A stretch of 64,000 nt of DNA, taken from positions 2,170,001-2,234,000 of the forward strand of contig NZ_JBBODF010000001.1 of NCBI RefSeq assembly GCF_038002825.1. Reading direction: 5' to 3'. The notes below the pieces were generated by a model, which was not told where the DNA came from, made no database searches, and worked only from the letters and a program-made list of their open reading frames with translations. Shown one piece after another: positions 35,373-44,250 of the stretch; the first letter of the stretch is position 1; every line of letters starts with the position of its first letter. This stretch comes from Paenibacillus sp. FSL H8-0048. GTDB taxonomy: Bacteria; Bacillota; Bacilli; Paenibacillales; Paenibacillaceae. A program made the translations under genes and the position numbers.

Positions 35373-36245
35373 TCAGCCGTTGACAACCTCGCCGCCGTTC
35401 ACATGCATCACCTGTCCGCTCACATAGGAGGAATCGTCCGAGGCCAGGTATACATACGCCGGTGCCAGCTCTTCAGGCTGTCCCGGGCGCTTCATCGGCT
35501 GGGTGCCGCCGAACTCACTGACCTTCTTCGCGTCAAAGGTTGACGGAATCAGCGGGGTCCAGATCGGTCCGGGCGCTACCGCGTTCACGCGGATGCCCTT
35601 ATCGGCCAGATTCATCGACAGCGAACGGGTGAAGCTGAGAATCGCTCCCTTGGTGGACGAATAGTCCAGCAGCTGCGGGCTGCCGCGATACGCCGTGATG
35701 GAAGTGGTGTTAATGATCGTAGCGCCTTTTTTAAGATGAGGCATGGCTGCCTTGGTCAGATAGAACATGGAGAAAATATTCGTCCGGAACGTGCGCTCCA
35801 GCTGCTCCGCTGTGATGTCCTCAATATGGTCCTGCGGATGCTGTTCCGCCGCATTGTTGATTAGGATGTCAAGCTTGCCGAGTCCTTCAACCGTTTGACG
35901 AATCAAGCTCTGACAGAAGCATTCGTCCCCGATGTCCCCGGCGATCAGAATACACTTTCTGCCCTCCTGCTCCACCTGGCGCTTGGTCTCTTCCGCATCC
36001 TCATGCTCGTTCAAGTAGGAGATCACCACATCCGCGCCCTCCTTGGCAAAATGAACGGCAACCGCACGCCCGATCCCGCTGTCGCCTCCGGTAATAAGCG
36101 CGACCTTGCCCAGCAGCTTGCCTGCGGCCTTGTACGCCGGGGTCTCAAACTCCGGGAGCGGGTTCATCTCACTCTCAATTCCGGGGCGCTGATCCTGTAC
36201 CTGCGGGGGCAGGGTTTTGACAGGTTGTTTGTTAGTGTCTGGCAT
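35373..36245 (-). CDS. Short-chain dehydrogenase/reductase (YghA/YhdF-like)
   Basis: A 290-residue NAD(P)-dependent oxidoreductase. The long N-terminal tail (about 1-45, containing LPPQVQDQRPGIESEMNPLP) is typical of the YghA/YhdF subgroup, often found among general stress proteins. The Rossmann motif GGDSGIGRA, the NNAAEQ segment, the catalytic serine region, YSSTKG (Tyr-x3-Lys) and NAVAPGPIWTPL are all intact. It is a single gene with its own terminator. The substrate is unknown. Confidence 0.93.
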   Translation of the reverse strand: MPDTNKQPVKTLPPQVQDQRPGIESEMNPLPEFETPAYKAAGKLLGKVALITGGDSGIGRAVAVHFAKEGADVVISYLNEHEDAEETKRQVEQEGRKCILIAGDIGDECFCQSLIRQTVEGLGKLDILINNAAEQHPQDHIEDITAEQLERTFRTNIFSMFYLTKAAMPHLKKGATIINTTSITAYRGSPQLLDYSSTKGAILSFTRSLSMNLADKGIRVNAVAPGPIWTPLIPSTFDAKKVSEFGGTQPMKRPGQPEELAPAYVYLASDDSSYVSGQVMHVNGGEVVNG

Positions 36246-36535
36246 AATCCATTCTCCTTTCGCTGTCCACAGTAATGTTGATTGATCATGTTAGCATGGC
36301 TTAAGGTCTGGTGTTTATGCATCAGGCAGTGTGCCTGCTTGGCTGTACGTTATGTTACTTACCACACTTGGCAGCCGCCCAAACAGCTAATCTTCATTCA
36401 CCGGCACCTCTAGCGGGACGTTAGTACAGTATGCAACGAACGTTTCCAAAGAGAATATTATCTATATCCGCTAAGGGGAAAGCCCTATACTTGGTGAGGA
36501 ACGACAACTACCTTAACGGAGGGGACGCTTCTATC

Positions 36536-36660
36536 ATGGGAAATGAGCGCTTCTTGCTGGTGAACGGAACGGTAATCGATGGAACCGGACGGCCGTCGCT
36601 GCATCATACAAGCATCGGGATTGTTAATGGCCGCTTCGGCACCATAACACAGCATAGTGA
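36536..36660 (+). pseudogene. N-terminal remnant of an amidohydrolase
   Basis: After GGAGGGG an ATG opens MGNERFLLVNGTVIDGTGRP, then SLHHTSIGIVNGRFGTI. This matches the beginning of metal-dependent amidohydrolases (LLVNGTVIDGTG is the hallmark), which are normally about 400 residues. The sequence leaves the family after about 40 codons and runs into the leader of the next gene. The rest of the gene is gone, so this is a deletion remnant. The flank 36246-36535 shows nothing else. Confidence 0.6.
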
Positions 36661-36702
36661 CATCTGTAGGATCGAAATCATACTAACAGGAGGTTTTGCA
36701 AA

Positions 36703-37230
36703 ATGAACGCAAGAATTTCACTCTCTCCGGTCACCCCGGACGATATCGATTTCATCACAACGCTTGAAACCAACGCCTCACTCTGGCCCTTCGAGGATAT
36801 GATTCCAACCGACAAGGAGGCAGTCCGGAAGACCGTGGCGGAACGAATCCATAGCGACTGGTACAAACAATTCGTGATCCGGCTCGCCTCCCCGGAGGCA
36901 CCCCCTGCAGGTGAAGTGCATTTGCACTGGTATGTAAAAGAGCGCGAGAGCTGGGAGCTGGGCTACAGCCTTTTCCCTGAATACCGGGGGCAAGGCTACT
37001 GCACCGAAGCGGCTCAGCTGGCCTTGAAGCTTGCTTTTAAAGAATGGAGGGCCCACAGAGTCGTGGCTATGTGCAATGAATACAATACCTCATCCATCAA
37101 GGTACTGGACAGGTTAGGCATGGTCCGCGAGGGCGTATTCCGGGAAGAAATACACTGGAACAACCAGTGGGTCAACCAATACTTCTATGCAATACTGGAC
37201 CGGGAGTACCTGGGGCATAACGGGATATAG
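36703..37230 (+). CDS. GNAT-family N-acetyltransferase (RimJ/RimL-like)
   Basis: A 175-residue acetyltransferase with the acetyl-CoA loop YRGQGYCTEAAQLALKLAF (about 88-106) and the C-terminal motif NTSSIKVLDRLGMVREG. It most resembles the Acetyltransf_3 group that includes RimJ/RimL and small-molecule acetylators. AGGAGG precedes the ATG by nine bases. It follows the amidohydrolase remnant and stands alone. The substrate is unknown. Confidence 0.9.
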   Translation: MNARISLSPVTPDDIDFITTLETNASLWPFEDMIPTDKEAVRKTVAERIHSDWYKQFVIRLASPEAPPAGEVHLHWYVKERESWELGYSLFPEYRGQGYCTEAAQLALKLAFKEWRAHRVVAMCNEYNTSSIKVLDRLGMVREGVFREEIHWNNQWVNQYFYAILDREYLGHNGI

Positions 37231-37289
37231 AACCAGACTGGGGAGAGATGCTGAGACCTTATGCTACACTTAAGGAGCATCATCATGCT

Positions 37290-37316
37290 AAATATATTCG
37301 GTTTGTCGCATACATT
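37290..37316. repeat. Single copy of the dispersed CGGTTTTTCGCATACA repeat
   Basis: AAATATATTCGGTTTGTCGC followed by ATACATT differs at a few bases from the copies at 6651, 31199, 31250 and 52513. It lies between a GNAT gene and an SLH gene. Confidence 0.6.
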
Positions 37317-37368
37317 CTTCTATGCTCCGCATGACGCCCTTTAGAAGAGCAACTTTTCATTCAGGATT

Positions 37369-38619
37369 CTATTCATCTTCTTTCACAATTACATCCAGAA
37401 CTCTGCCTGTTCCCGTAACCTTCATTGACGTATTCAGAATAGCCTGAGTAACCGTTGTGCCTTCATCCAGCTCCATCTTAAGTCCTGATGCAGAGGCAGC
37501 GGTCTTGACCGTGCGTATGGAGCCTTTTTGCAGGTGGAGGTTGGGTCCATCGGCTTCAACGTTCACGTCTCCGAAATTGCCCTTAAGCATCACTGCGAGC
37601 CCGGCTGCAGGGCCGGATGGCAGATCAATATCTGTGAACCCGGCACCTGTACCCTGATCCTCCTCCAGAATCACATTAGATTGTACCGACACCGCCTTCA
37701 CCCATGTTGCACCTTCGGTTACCAGGCGGGCAGTTCCACTCTTCTTCTGCACAATCACTTGGTTCAGGGTTGTGTTCTTGAGCTGCACTAAGGGATCTCC
37801 GCTTCCCTGTATGATGACCTTCCCTAACACTTCAACACTGTCCAAGTCCACCTCTCCGTTGCCAATTCCTTCTTCCAAGACCAGGTCTCCAAATATCTTA
37901 AGATTCTGCAGCAGCACATCATAGCCGGATACGGTGACATTGTTATAGTATTTGATGGCTCCCGGCTCAAAGCTTCCGAGCCCCTCAGAACGGCTGATAG
38001 TTACACTCTGCAAGCCGCCGCTTGTGACGTTGCAGTAATCCAGCAGTGCAATCGCTTCGGCCCGGGTCATCGCTTGTTTTGGAGCAAACCGTCCGTCCGG
38101 GTATCCCCTCATTCCTCCGGCATTGATCATAGCAGCGACATCGGCTTGGCTCCAGCCTGCAATCTGATCCTCATCACTGAACATGGATAATACCTCCGTG
38201 CTCCCCGTCTCATAATGCAGCAATCTGCTCACCATAATCGCCGCCTCCTGGCGCATAACGGGATCGCCCGGACGAATCGTGCCGCCATAACCCTTAATAA
38301 TGCCCGCATCGAGTGCTTTAGAGATTTCTTCGTAGGCCCAGTCCGTCTTAGGCAGATCGCTGAAATCGGCCTTCACCTTGCTCTCCGCCGTCAGCCCGGC
38401 GAACCCGTTGATCAACTTGATAAATTCCGCTCTGGTGATCGCCTGATCCGGCCGGACTGACCCGTCCGCGAATCCCTTCAGCCATCCCTTTTCCAGCCAG
38501 CGGCTAATCGGCTTCTGTGCCCAGTGTCCTTCATAATCGGCTGCCGCATATATAACCCCGGATGAACCCAGCAGCAAGCCCAGACTTAGCCCCGCCGTTA
38601 CTATTTTTCTTCCAATCAT
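37369..38619 (-). CDS. S-layer homology (SLH) domain cell-surface protein
   Basis: A 416-residue exported protein with a signal peptide (about 1-27) and three SLH domains (about 30-190; markers FADGSVRPDQAITRAEFIK, IRPGDPVMRQEAAIM and GYPDGRFAPKQAMTRAEA). These bind pyruvylated cell-wall polymer. The C-terminal half (about 200-416) is rich in short beta-strand repeats (NVTVSGYDVLLQNLKIFGDL and similar) and is probably a beta-helix or adhesive domain. AGGAG lies ten bases before the ATG at 38619. An upstream in-frame GTG overlaps the ribosome site. Confidence 0.9.
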   Translation of the reverse strand: MIGRKIVTAGLSLGLLLGSSGVIYAAADYEGHWAQKPISRWLEKGWLKGFADGSVRPDQAITRAEFIKLINGFAGLTAESKVKADFSDLPKTDWAYEEISKALDAGIIKGYGGTIRPGDPVMRQEAAIMVSRLLHYETGSTEVLSMFSDEDQIAGWSQADVAAMINAGGMRGYPDGRFAPKQAMTRAEAIALLDYCNVTSGGLQSVTISRSEGLGSFEPGAIKYYNNVTVSGYDVLLQNLKIFGDLVLEEGIGNGEVDLDSVEVLGKVIIQGSGDPLVQLKNTTLNQVIVQKKSGTARLVTEGATWVKAVSVQSNVILEEDQGTGAGFTDIDLPSGPAAGLAVMLKGNFGDVNVEADGPNLHLQKGSIRTVKTAASASGLKMELDEGTTVTQAILNTSMKVTGTGRVLDVIVKEDE

Positions 38620-38733
38620 TACTGCCACGCTCCTATGTATGTGATCCCAAATGAACTAAGTACCTAATCACAGTGTAGCGGAATCCACGGCCGTTGGGAA
38701 CAATCTCCAGCAATGTGCTTCCAGACATACGAA

Positions 38734-38765
38734 ACAGCCCTGGAGGCCGAGGCTTCCAGAGCTGT
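38734..38765. terminator. Hairpin downstream of the 141-residue membrane protein gene
   Basis: ACAGCCCTGGA (38734-38744) pairs with TCCAGAGCTGT (38755-38765) with one G-U pair, between the membrane protein gene and the start of the SLH gene, which run in the same direction. The following T run is short. Confidence 0.5.
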
Positions 38766-38798
38766 AAGCACCCTACTACCCATCCGGCAGCAGGTTCA

Positions 38799-39224
38799 TT
38801 AGATAATTGTGTTATACACCATGAAAAAGATCATGACGACCAGCGAGACCATCAGCAGCAGACTCATGGTACGGATCTTGGCAGTCTCCGCAGAGACATC
38901 ACGGTTCTCTCTCATGCCTGCCGCAGCAAGGCGCAGAGGCTTGGTCATAATTCCGCCGAACGCGAACATAGCCAGCAGAAGCACCGTAACAATGATCATC
39001 CAAGGTACAGAATACTCGCCCTTGGTCATCATGTAGCCGCCGGTCAGCAGCTGAATCACCAGCCCGTATTGGGCAAAGCGGTTGAAACCACCGATTGCAC
39101 TGAGCGTGCCTTCCTTAGCCGGGGAGGACAGCTTAGCCGTCCCGCTTAAGATAAACGGCAGCACCAGATAGAAGCCAAGCGCCAGCGTTCCGATCATATG
39201 CAGAAAAAAGAAAATATGACCCAT
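38799..39224 (-). CDS. Hypothetical membrane protein with four helices
   Basis: A 141-residue protein starting at MGHIFFFLHMIGTLALG, with GGAGGAG eight bases upstream. Four membrane segments are evident (about 4-28, 48-68, 76-96 and 120-140). It may belong to a group of small copper-resistance or DUF2269-like proteins, but I cannot assign it. It follows icd on the same strand behind a terminator, in the place where mdh is found in Bacillus. Confidence 0.75.
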   Translation of the reverse strand: MGHIFFFLHMIGTLALGFYLVLPFILSGTAKLSSPAKEGTLSAIGGFNRFAQYGLVIQLLTGGYMMTKGEYSVPWMIIVTVLLLAMFAFGGIMTKPLRLAAAGMRENRDVSAETAKIRTMSLLLMVSLVVMIFFMVYNTII

Positions 39225-39357
39225 CGTAATCTCCTCCATTTTCAATTTGAGGGGCTCCGGCAGATTGCCGGGGTTACACGGTTACAGAGGAAGTCACCGC
39301 GTGGACCGAATCAGCGGACTGGTCGAGCGCCGCATGATAGTCTACAGGCGGCTACAT

Positions 39358-39391
39358 AGATATAAGCTACACGGATGTGCAGCTTATATCT
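39358..39391 (-). terminator. Terminator of icd
   Basis: AGATATAAGCT (39358-39368) and AGCTTATATCT (39381-39391) make a perfect 11-bp stem with a 12-base loop, 25 bp after the icd stop. The minus strand continues ATGTAGCC, so the T tract is provided only by the stem. Confidence 0.7.
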
Positions 39392-39415
39392 GTAATATTT
39401 ACGGGCCCAGCCTGC

Positions 39416-40711
39416 TTACAGATGATTGATGATCTCGTCAGCAAAAGCAGAGCATTTCAGCTCAGTGGCGCCTTCCATCTGGCGGGCAAAGTCGTAAGTA
39501 ACCGTCTTGTTGTTAATCGCTGTACTCATTCCCTTGTAGATCAGGTCAGCTGCTTCCTGCCAGCCCAGATGCTCAAGCAGCATGACGCCGGAAAGAATAA
39601 CAGAGCCCGGATTCACTACATCCTTGTCAGCATACTTAGGTGCCGTACCATGTGTAGCTTCAAAAATAGCATGTCCCGTAATATAGTTAATATTCGCTCC
39701 CGGAGCGATACCGATGCCGCCAATCTGGGCAGCCAGTGCGTCGGAGAGATAGTCACCGTTCAGGTTCAGCGTCGCAATGACATCGAAGTCTGTCGGGCGG
39801 GTCAATACCTGCTGCAGAGCAATATCCGCAATGGCATCCTTAACGATGATCTTGCCTGCCGCTTCGGCTTCCTTCTGGGCAGCATTCGCAGCCGCTTCAC
39901 CGTCGCGCTCCTTGATGACATCGTACTGGTTCCAGGTGAAGACCTTATCGCCGAACTCCTGTTCAGCCACTTCATAGCCCCAGTTCTTAAAGGCACCTTC
40001 AGTGAATTTCATGATGTTGCCTTTGTGTACCAGAGTCACGCTCTTGCGTCCGTGCTTGATTGCATACTCTACTGCTGAACGAACAAGGCGCTTCGAGCCT
40101 TCCTCGGATACAGGCTTGATACCGATACCGGATGTTTCCGGGAAGCGGATTTTGTTCACGCCCATTTCCTTCTGCAGGAATTCGATCACCTTCTTCACTT
40201 CGGCGGAGCCTTCCTGATATTCGATCCCCGCATAGATATCCTCAGTGTTCTCACGGAAAATAACCATATCCACCAGCTCAGGATGCTTCACCGGAGAAGG
40301 AACGCCGTCGAAGTAGCGCACCGGACGCAGACATACGTACAGGTCAAGCTCCTGGCGCAGCGCCACGTTCAGGGAGCGGATACCGCCTCCGATTGGAGTA
40401 GTCAGCGGGCCCTTGATTGCCACAATGTACTCACGGATCGCTTCCAGCGTGTCGTTCGGCAGCCATTCACCATATGTATTGAAGGCCTTCTCTCCGGCAA
40501 ACACTTCGTACCACGCAATTTTTTTCTTACCGCCGTAGGCTTTCTCTACAGCTGCATCCAGCACCCGCTTGGAGGCTTTCCAAATGTCACGGCCTGTCCC
40601 GTCACCCTCAATGAATGGAATGATCGGCTGATCCGGAACCAGCAGCTTGCCGTCTTCGATTGTAATTTGTTCGCCTTCTGTGGGCAGATCGTATTGTTCC
40701 AGTTTCAACAT
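39416..40711 (-). CDS. icd: NADP-dependent isocitrate dehydrogenase
   Basis: Icd oxidises isocitrate to 2-oxoglutarate in the TCA cycle. The 431-residue protein has the substrate-binding [30 protein letters not shown], the nucleotide-binding [19 protein letters not shown] and [14 protein letters not shown]. Length fits the bacterial NADP enzyme. AGGAGG precedes the ATG. It lies 100 bp after citZ, as in the Bacillus citZ-icd-mdh operon, but mdh does not follow. Confidence 0.97.
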   Translation of the reverse strand: MLKLEQYDLPTEGEQITIEDGKLLVPDQPIIPFIEGDGTGRDIWKASKRVLDAAVEKAYGGKKKIAWYEVFAGEKAFNTYGEWLPNDTLEAIREYIVAIKGPLTTPIGGGIRSLNVALRQELDLYVCLRPVRYFDGVPSPVKHPELVDMVIFRENTEDIYAGIEYQEGSAEVKKVIEFLQKEMGVNKIRFPETSGIGIKPVSEEGSKRLVRSAVEYAIKHGRKSVTLVHKGNIMKFTEGAFKNWGYEVAEQEFGDKVFTWNQYDVIKERDGEAAANAAQKEAEAAGKIIVKDAIADIALQQVLTRPTDFDVIATLNLNGDYLSDALAAQIGGIGIAPGANINYITGHAIFEATHGTAPKYADKDVVNPGSVILSGVMLLEHLGWQEAADLIYKGMSTAINNKTVTYDFARQMEGATELKCSAFADEIINHL

Positions 40712-40813
40712 TTGTAGATATTCCTCCTAAAAGTATAATGTATAAGCATTCATATCATTCATTGTACTAAAGGGGCAGAGCAGCCCGCAAGGGCCGCCCT
40801 CCCTGCCGCCCTG

Positions 40814-41926
40814 TTATCGCTCGTCTACAGGGACATACTTCATGTCGGACATGCCTGTATATTCCGCACGCGGACGGATGATACGGTTGTCTTCATACTG
40901 CTCCAGAATGTGGGCTGTCCAGCCCGAAGTCCGGCTGATGGCGAAGATAGGGGTGAACAGCTCCCGTTCGATCCCCAGCTGTGTGTAGACCGATGCCGAA
41001 TAGAAATCGACGTTCGGTTTCAGCCCCTTTTGGCTGGTGATCAGCTCTTCCACCTTGACCGACATGTCATAGAGACTGGTGTCATTCTTCATCGTGCCCA
41101 GCTCGCTGGACATCTTCATCAGGTGCTTGGCGCGCGGATCCCCGTTCTTGTAGACACGATGTCCGAAGCCCATAATCTTCTCCTTGCGCTCCAGCTTGCC
41201 CTGGATATACGGCTCCACCGCGTCCAGGCTGCCGATCTCCTCCAGCATCTTCATTACGGCTTCATTCGCCCCGCCATGCAGCGGCCCCTTAAGCGCCCCG
41301 ATCGCCGAAGTCACACCGGAATAGATGTCGGACAAGGTCGCAACCGTTACCCGCCCGGCAAAAGTCGATGCGTTCAGCTCATGGTCAGCATGCAGCACAA
41401 GCGCCGTATCCAGCGCCTTGACGGATACCGCATCCGGCTCTTTGCCCCACAGCATGTAGAGGAAGTTCTCGGCGATGGTCAGTCCCGCCTTGGGCGCCAC
41501 CGGCTCCAGGCCTTTGCGGATGCGCGCCAGTGCGGCGACTACAGTCGGAATCTGCGCCTGCAGCTTCAGCGCCTTGGTCTGGTTCGCTTCCTTGCTCATA
41601 TCATCGGCAGCTTCATCGTACAGGGCCAGACTCGATACGGCAGAGCGCAAAGCGGCCATGGTGTTGGCTTCCTTGGGATACAGCTTCATTTGAGTGAGCA
41701 CCTGCTCAGGGATCGCAGCATGAGCGCTGAGCTCGCGCCGCAGAGCTTCAAGCTCCGGCACCGTCGGCAGACTGCCGAACCACAGCAAATAAGCAGTCTC
41801 CTCAAATGTGGCATGGTCCGCAAGATCGTCAATATCATAGCCGCGGTAAGTGAGCACTCCATCTACGATAGAGCTGATTGAGGAGGTCGTTGCAACAATG
41901 CCTTCAAGTCCTTTAGTAGCTGTCAT
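40814..41926 (-). CDS. citZ: Citrate synthase
   Basis: Citrate synthase condenses acetyl-CoA and oxaloacetate. The 370-residue type II-like short enzyme has the catalytic histidines in GALKGPLHGGANE and MGFGHRVYKNGDPRAKH, and the aspartate in the NVDFYSASVYTQLGI region. AAAGGAGAG precedes the start MTATKGLEGIV; an in-frame extension upstream has no such site. It is co-directional with icd. A catabolite-repression site candidate lies upstream. Confidence 0.97.
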   Translation of the reverse strand: MTATKGLEGIVATTSSISSIVDGVLTYRGYDIDDLADHATFEETAYLLWFGSLPTVPELEALRRELSAHAAIPEQVLTQMKLYPKEANTMAALRSAVSSLALYDEAADDMSKEANQTKALKLQAQIPTVVAALARIRKGLEPVAPKAGLTIAENFLYMLWGKEPDAVSVKALDTALVLHADHELNASTFAGRVTVATLSDIYSGVTSAIGALKGPLHGGANEAVMKMLEEIGSLDAVEPYIQGKLERKEKIMGFGHRVYKNGDPRAKHLMKMSSELGTMKNDTSLYDMSVKVEELITSQKGLKPNVDFYSASVYTQLGIERELFTPIFAISRTSGWTAHILEQYEDNRIIRPRAEYTGMSDMKYVPVDER

Positions 41927-42313
41927 AGTATCTCTCTCCTTTGCCAACAAGAGTGTATAGTGCCGCTTCAAACCTCATGTAAACATTTACATTTCCAAGT
42001 ATTTCAACTCTCTCTGAAAAAAGCTTCAGGACCGGCTCAGAAGAATGCAACTAGATTTCTGCTCTTTAACCTTTAATTATCATACCGGATTTTGACGGTT
42101 ATGTGAACAACGTGGAAGCTTTGCAGGACATCAAATGATTTTATCGGAGGGATAGAAAAAAACGAACGCAAAATCTGTTTCACGAACCAGCTTCCAGGTT
42201 ATGGATATGGCCGCCGCCTGCGCTTTTCTACCGCTGCTAGTCTTTTCACACCCCTTATGAATATATATAAGACGAGCCGTTATTTCTGGAATCCCCCAGA
42301 GTAGGAGGGACCG
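41927..42313. other. Divergent intergenic region citZ/ytvI
   Basis: Apart from the cre-like site, this 387-bp gap has AT-rich stretches suited to promoters (around 42070-42090 and 42265) but nothing I can assign. No gene is seen. Confidence 0.5.
41978..41991. promoter_or_regulatory. Candidate CcpA binding site (cre) upstream of citZ
   Basis: TGTAAACATTTACA matches the cre consensus TGWAANCGNTNWCA at all but one defined position (A for the central G) and is nearly a perfect palindrome. It lies about 50 bp before the citZ start. In Bacillus subtilis citZ is repressed by CcpA, which supports the call. Confidence 0.55.
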
Positions 42314-43432
42314 ATGATCGATACACTTGTGCTTAAAAGAATGCTGCGCGGCCTCTGGGTCGTGCTTGCTGCCGCCCTGATTCTGCTGGCTGCATATGTA
42401 CTGCTGCCGCTTCTATACCCCCTGCTGATCGCCTGGCTGCTGGCTTATCTTATGCATCCGCTGGTCCTGATCCTGAAGGGGATGAAGCTCCCCGGCTGGC
42501 TCGCCGTATCCCTCTCGCTGCTGTTCTACATCGGAGGCATCGCACTTGTCTTGACCGCACTCATCACCCGGCTGGTTAAAGAGCTGATCGGGCTGCTCCA
42601 GACCTTCGATCTTCATACCGATCAGTGGCGGGAGCTGTTGCTGTCCTTAAGCCGCAATGCCAGCATTCAAAATATTATTAACCAAATCAACCAGTTTTAC
42701 CACGACAATCCGGGTTATCATGCCACCATTGACAGCAATATCAACCGGACCACAGAAACTGTCGGCCAAGCCGTGACGCAGATGATTACCGGATTCTTCA
42801 ATATCATCCTGAAGCTGATCTCCTCGCTGCCGAGCCTTGGCACCATTCTGATTGTCATCGTATTGGCCGCCTTCTTCCTCAGCACCGGCTGGGAACGGCA
42901 TAATGCCAAGCTGACCGCCCTGCTCCCGGCCCCGCTGCTGAGACCGGTGTCGGAGATCTGGAAGGATCTGCGCAAGGCGCTGTTCGGCTATATCCGCGCC
43001 CAGCTGGTGCTGATCTCCGTAACGGCGGTAATTGTGATCATCGGCCTGCTGCTGCTGGGGGTCAAATCAGCCTTCGCCATCGGCCTGACCATCGGCATCG
43101 TCGACCTGATTCCTTATCTGGGCGTCGGTATCGTCATTCTGCCCTGGGCCTTATATTCATACATGACCGGGAACATGGCGCTGGCCATCGGGCTGCTGGT
43201 GCTCTACGGCGTCATCCTGATCACCCGCCAGGTGCTGGAGCCCAAGGTACTCGCCAGCAGTATCGGCGTCGATCCGCTCGCCATGCTGATCGGCATGTTC
43301 GCCGGCCTTCAGCTGATGGGCATGCTGGGCCTGATCCTCGGCCCTGTGCTGCTCGTTATTCTCGACGCGTTCGCCCGCGCCGGCGTATTCCGCGCCCTGC
43401 GCACCTATATCCTTAGCGGCAGGCTGTATTAG
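42314..43432 (+). CDS. ytvI: Sporulation membrane protein YtvI (AI-2E transporter family)
   Basis: A 372-residue permease-like protein with about eight membrane helices. The family signature AIGLTIGIVDLIPYLGVGIV and the C-terminal GVDPLAMLIGMFAGLQLMG are clear. GGAGGG precedes the ATG. It is divergent from citZ and next to fxsA, as its Bacillus orthologue is. It is annotated there as a sporulation integral membrane protein of unknown transport role. The gene is GC-rich. Confidence 0.88.
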   Translation: MIDTLVLKRMLRGLWVVLAAALILLAAYVLLPLLYPLLIAWLLAYLMHPLVLILKGMKLPGWLAVSLSLLFYIGGIALVLTALITRLVKELIGLLQTFDLHTDQWRELLLSLSRNASIQNIINQINQFYHDNPGYHATIDSNINRTTETVGQAVTQMITGFFNIILKLISSLPSLGTILIVIVLAAFFLSTGWERHNAKLTALLPAPLLRPVSEIWKDLRKALFGYIRAQLVLISVTAVIVIIGLLLLGVKSAFAIGLTIGIVDLIPYLGVGIVILPWALYSYMTGNMALAIGLLVLYGVILITRQVLEPKVLASSIGVDPLAMLIGMFAGLQLMGMLGLILGPVLLVILDAFARAGVFRALRTYILSGRLY

Positions 43433-43520
43433 GGGGCAAGGTTCGAAACTAGTTGAGCATAGCGAACCATTAGGGATAAGTGTAGTTAAAGTAATTCTCA
43501 CACTCTTATTACTGATGGCC

Positions 43521-43708
43521 TATTAGTTGGATAAACGTATACTGTTTTAGAAGTTTTTAAACTTTTTAGAGTAACAGTTGGAAAAACGTCACTTAATTCT
43601 ACGAACATCGCCCATTGAGAGAAATTGCAGCCTAATAAGTGTTGTTTTTCCAACTAAAAGCTTAGAGTGTCTCTTGCGCCCACCAGTAAGTGGACAATAT
43701 CCAACTGT
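43521..43708. repeat. Four-core inverted array with 51-bp spacing (family A)
   Basis: Forward cores AGTTGGATAAACG (43525) and AGTTGGAAAAACG (43576) are 51 bp apart. Inverted cores with CCAACT at 43650 and 43701 are also 51 bp apart. The inner pair GTTGGAAAAACGTCACTTA (43577-43595) and TAAGTGTTGTTTTTCCAAC (43636-43654) matches at 17 of 19 positions. It fills the gap between the convergent ends of ytvI and fxsA, which otherwise holds no gene (43433-43822). Confidence 0.85.
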
Positions 43709-43822
43709 TCCCGGCCGCTGCTGCTCCCCCCACAACCCCCTAACGCCAAAAAGGCATCCAGCCGCAGTACCCTGCAACTGAACACCTTCTGACACACCAT
43801 ACCGCCAGCAAACGCCCACCCG

Positions 43823-44221
43823 CTACCTGCGGTAGAAGGTGAACGTGCCGTTTTTCATCTTCTTCTCGATCCATTTGAGCAGAAAAACCCGGTAGACCGG
43901 CCGGGTCAGCGGAAATACCAGAGTAAAGCCGATCAGATCTGTGACAAATCCCGGGAGAATCAGCAGCAGACCGCCGAAGAAAATACATAAGCCGTCCAGC
44001 ATGGTCCGTCCGGGCACCCGGCCCTCCTGCATATGTGTTCTGCTGTCCTGCAGCACCTTCTTGCCTTCGAACCGCATCATAAGCAAACCGATGACTGAAG
44101 TAGCCAGCATGATCAGCAGTGTCTTGGGCGCTCCAAGAAAACTTGAGACATAGATGAAACCGAATAATTCCACGGCCGGGACTGCAAATAAGGCGGCCCA
44201 CAGCCATTTGTTCCTGATCAT
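43823..44221 (-). CDS. fxsA: FxsA-family membrane protein
   Basis: A 132-residue membrane protein with three or four hydrophobic segments. The family signature is the N-terminal AVPAVELFGFIYVSSFLGAP and the inner FFGGLLLILPGFVTDLIG. In E. coli FxsA over-production alleviates exclusion of phage T7; its normal role is unclear. The position between pyk and ytvI/citZ is the conserved Bacillus position (there called ytwI). Confidence 0.92.
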   Translation of the reverse strand: MIRNKWLWAALFAVPAVELFGFIYVSSFLGAPKTLLIMLATSVIGLLMMRFEGKKVLQDSRTHMQEGRVPGRTMLDGLCIFFGGLLLILPGFVTDLIGFTLVFPLTRPVYRVFLLKWIEKKMKNGTFTFYRR

Positions 44222-44250
44222 ACTGCTCCTCCTTCTTCCTTACGTTAACG

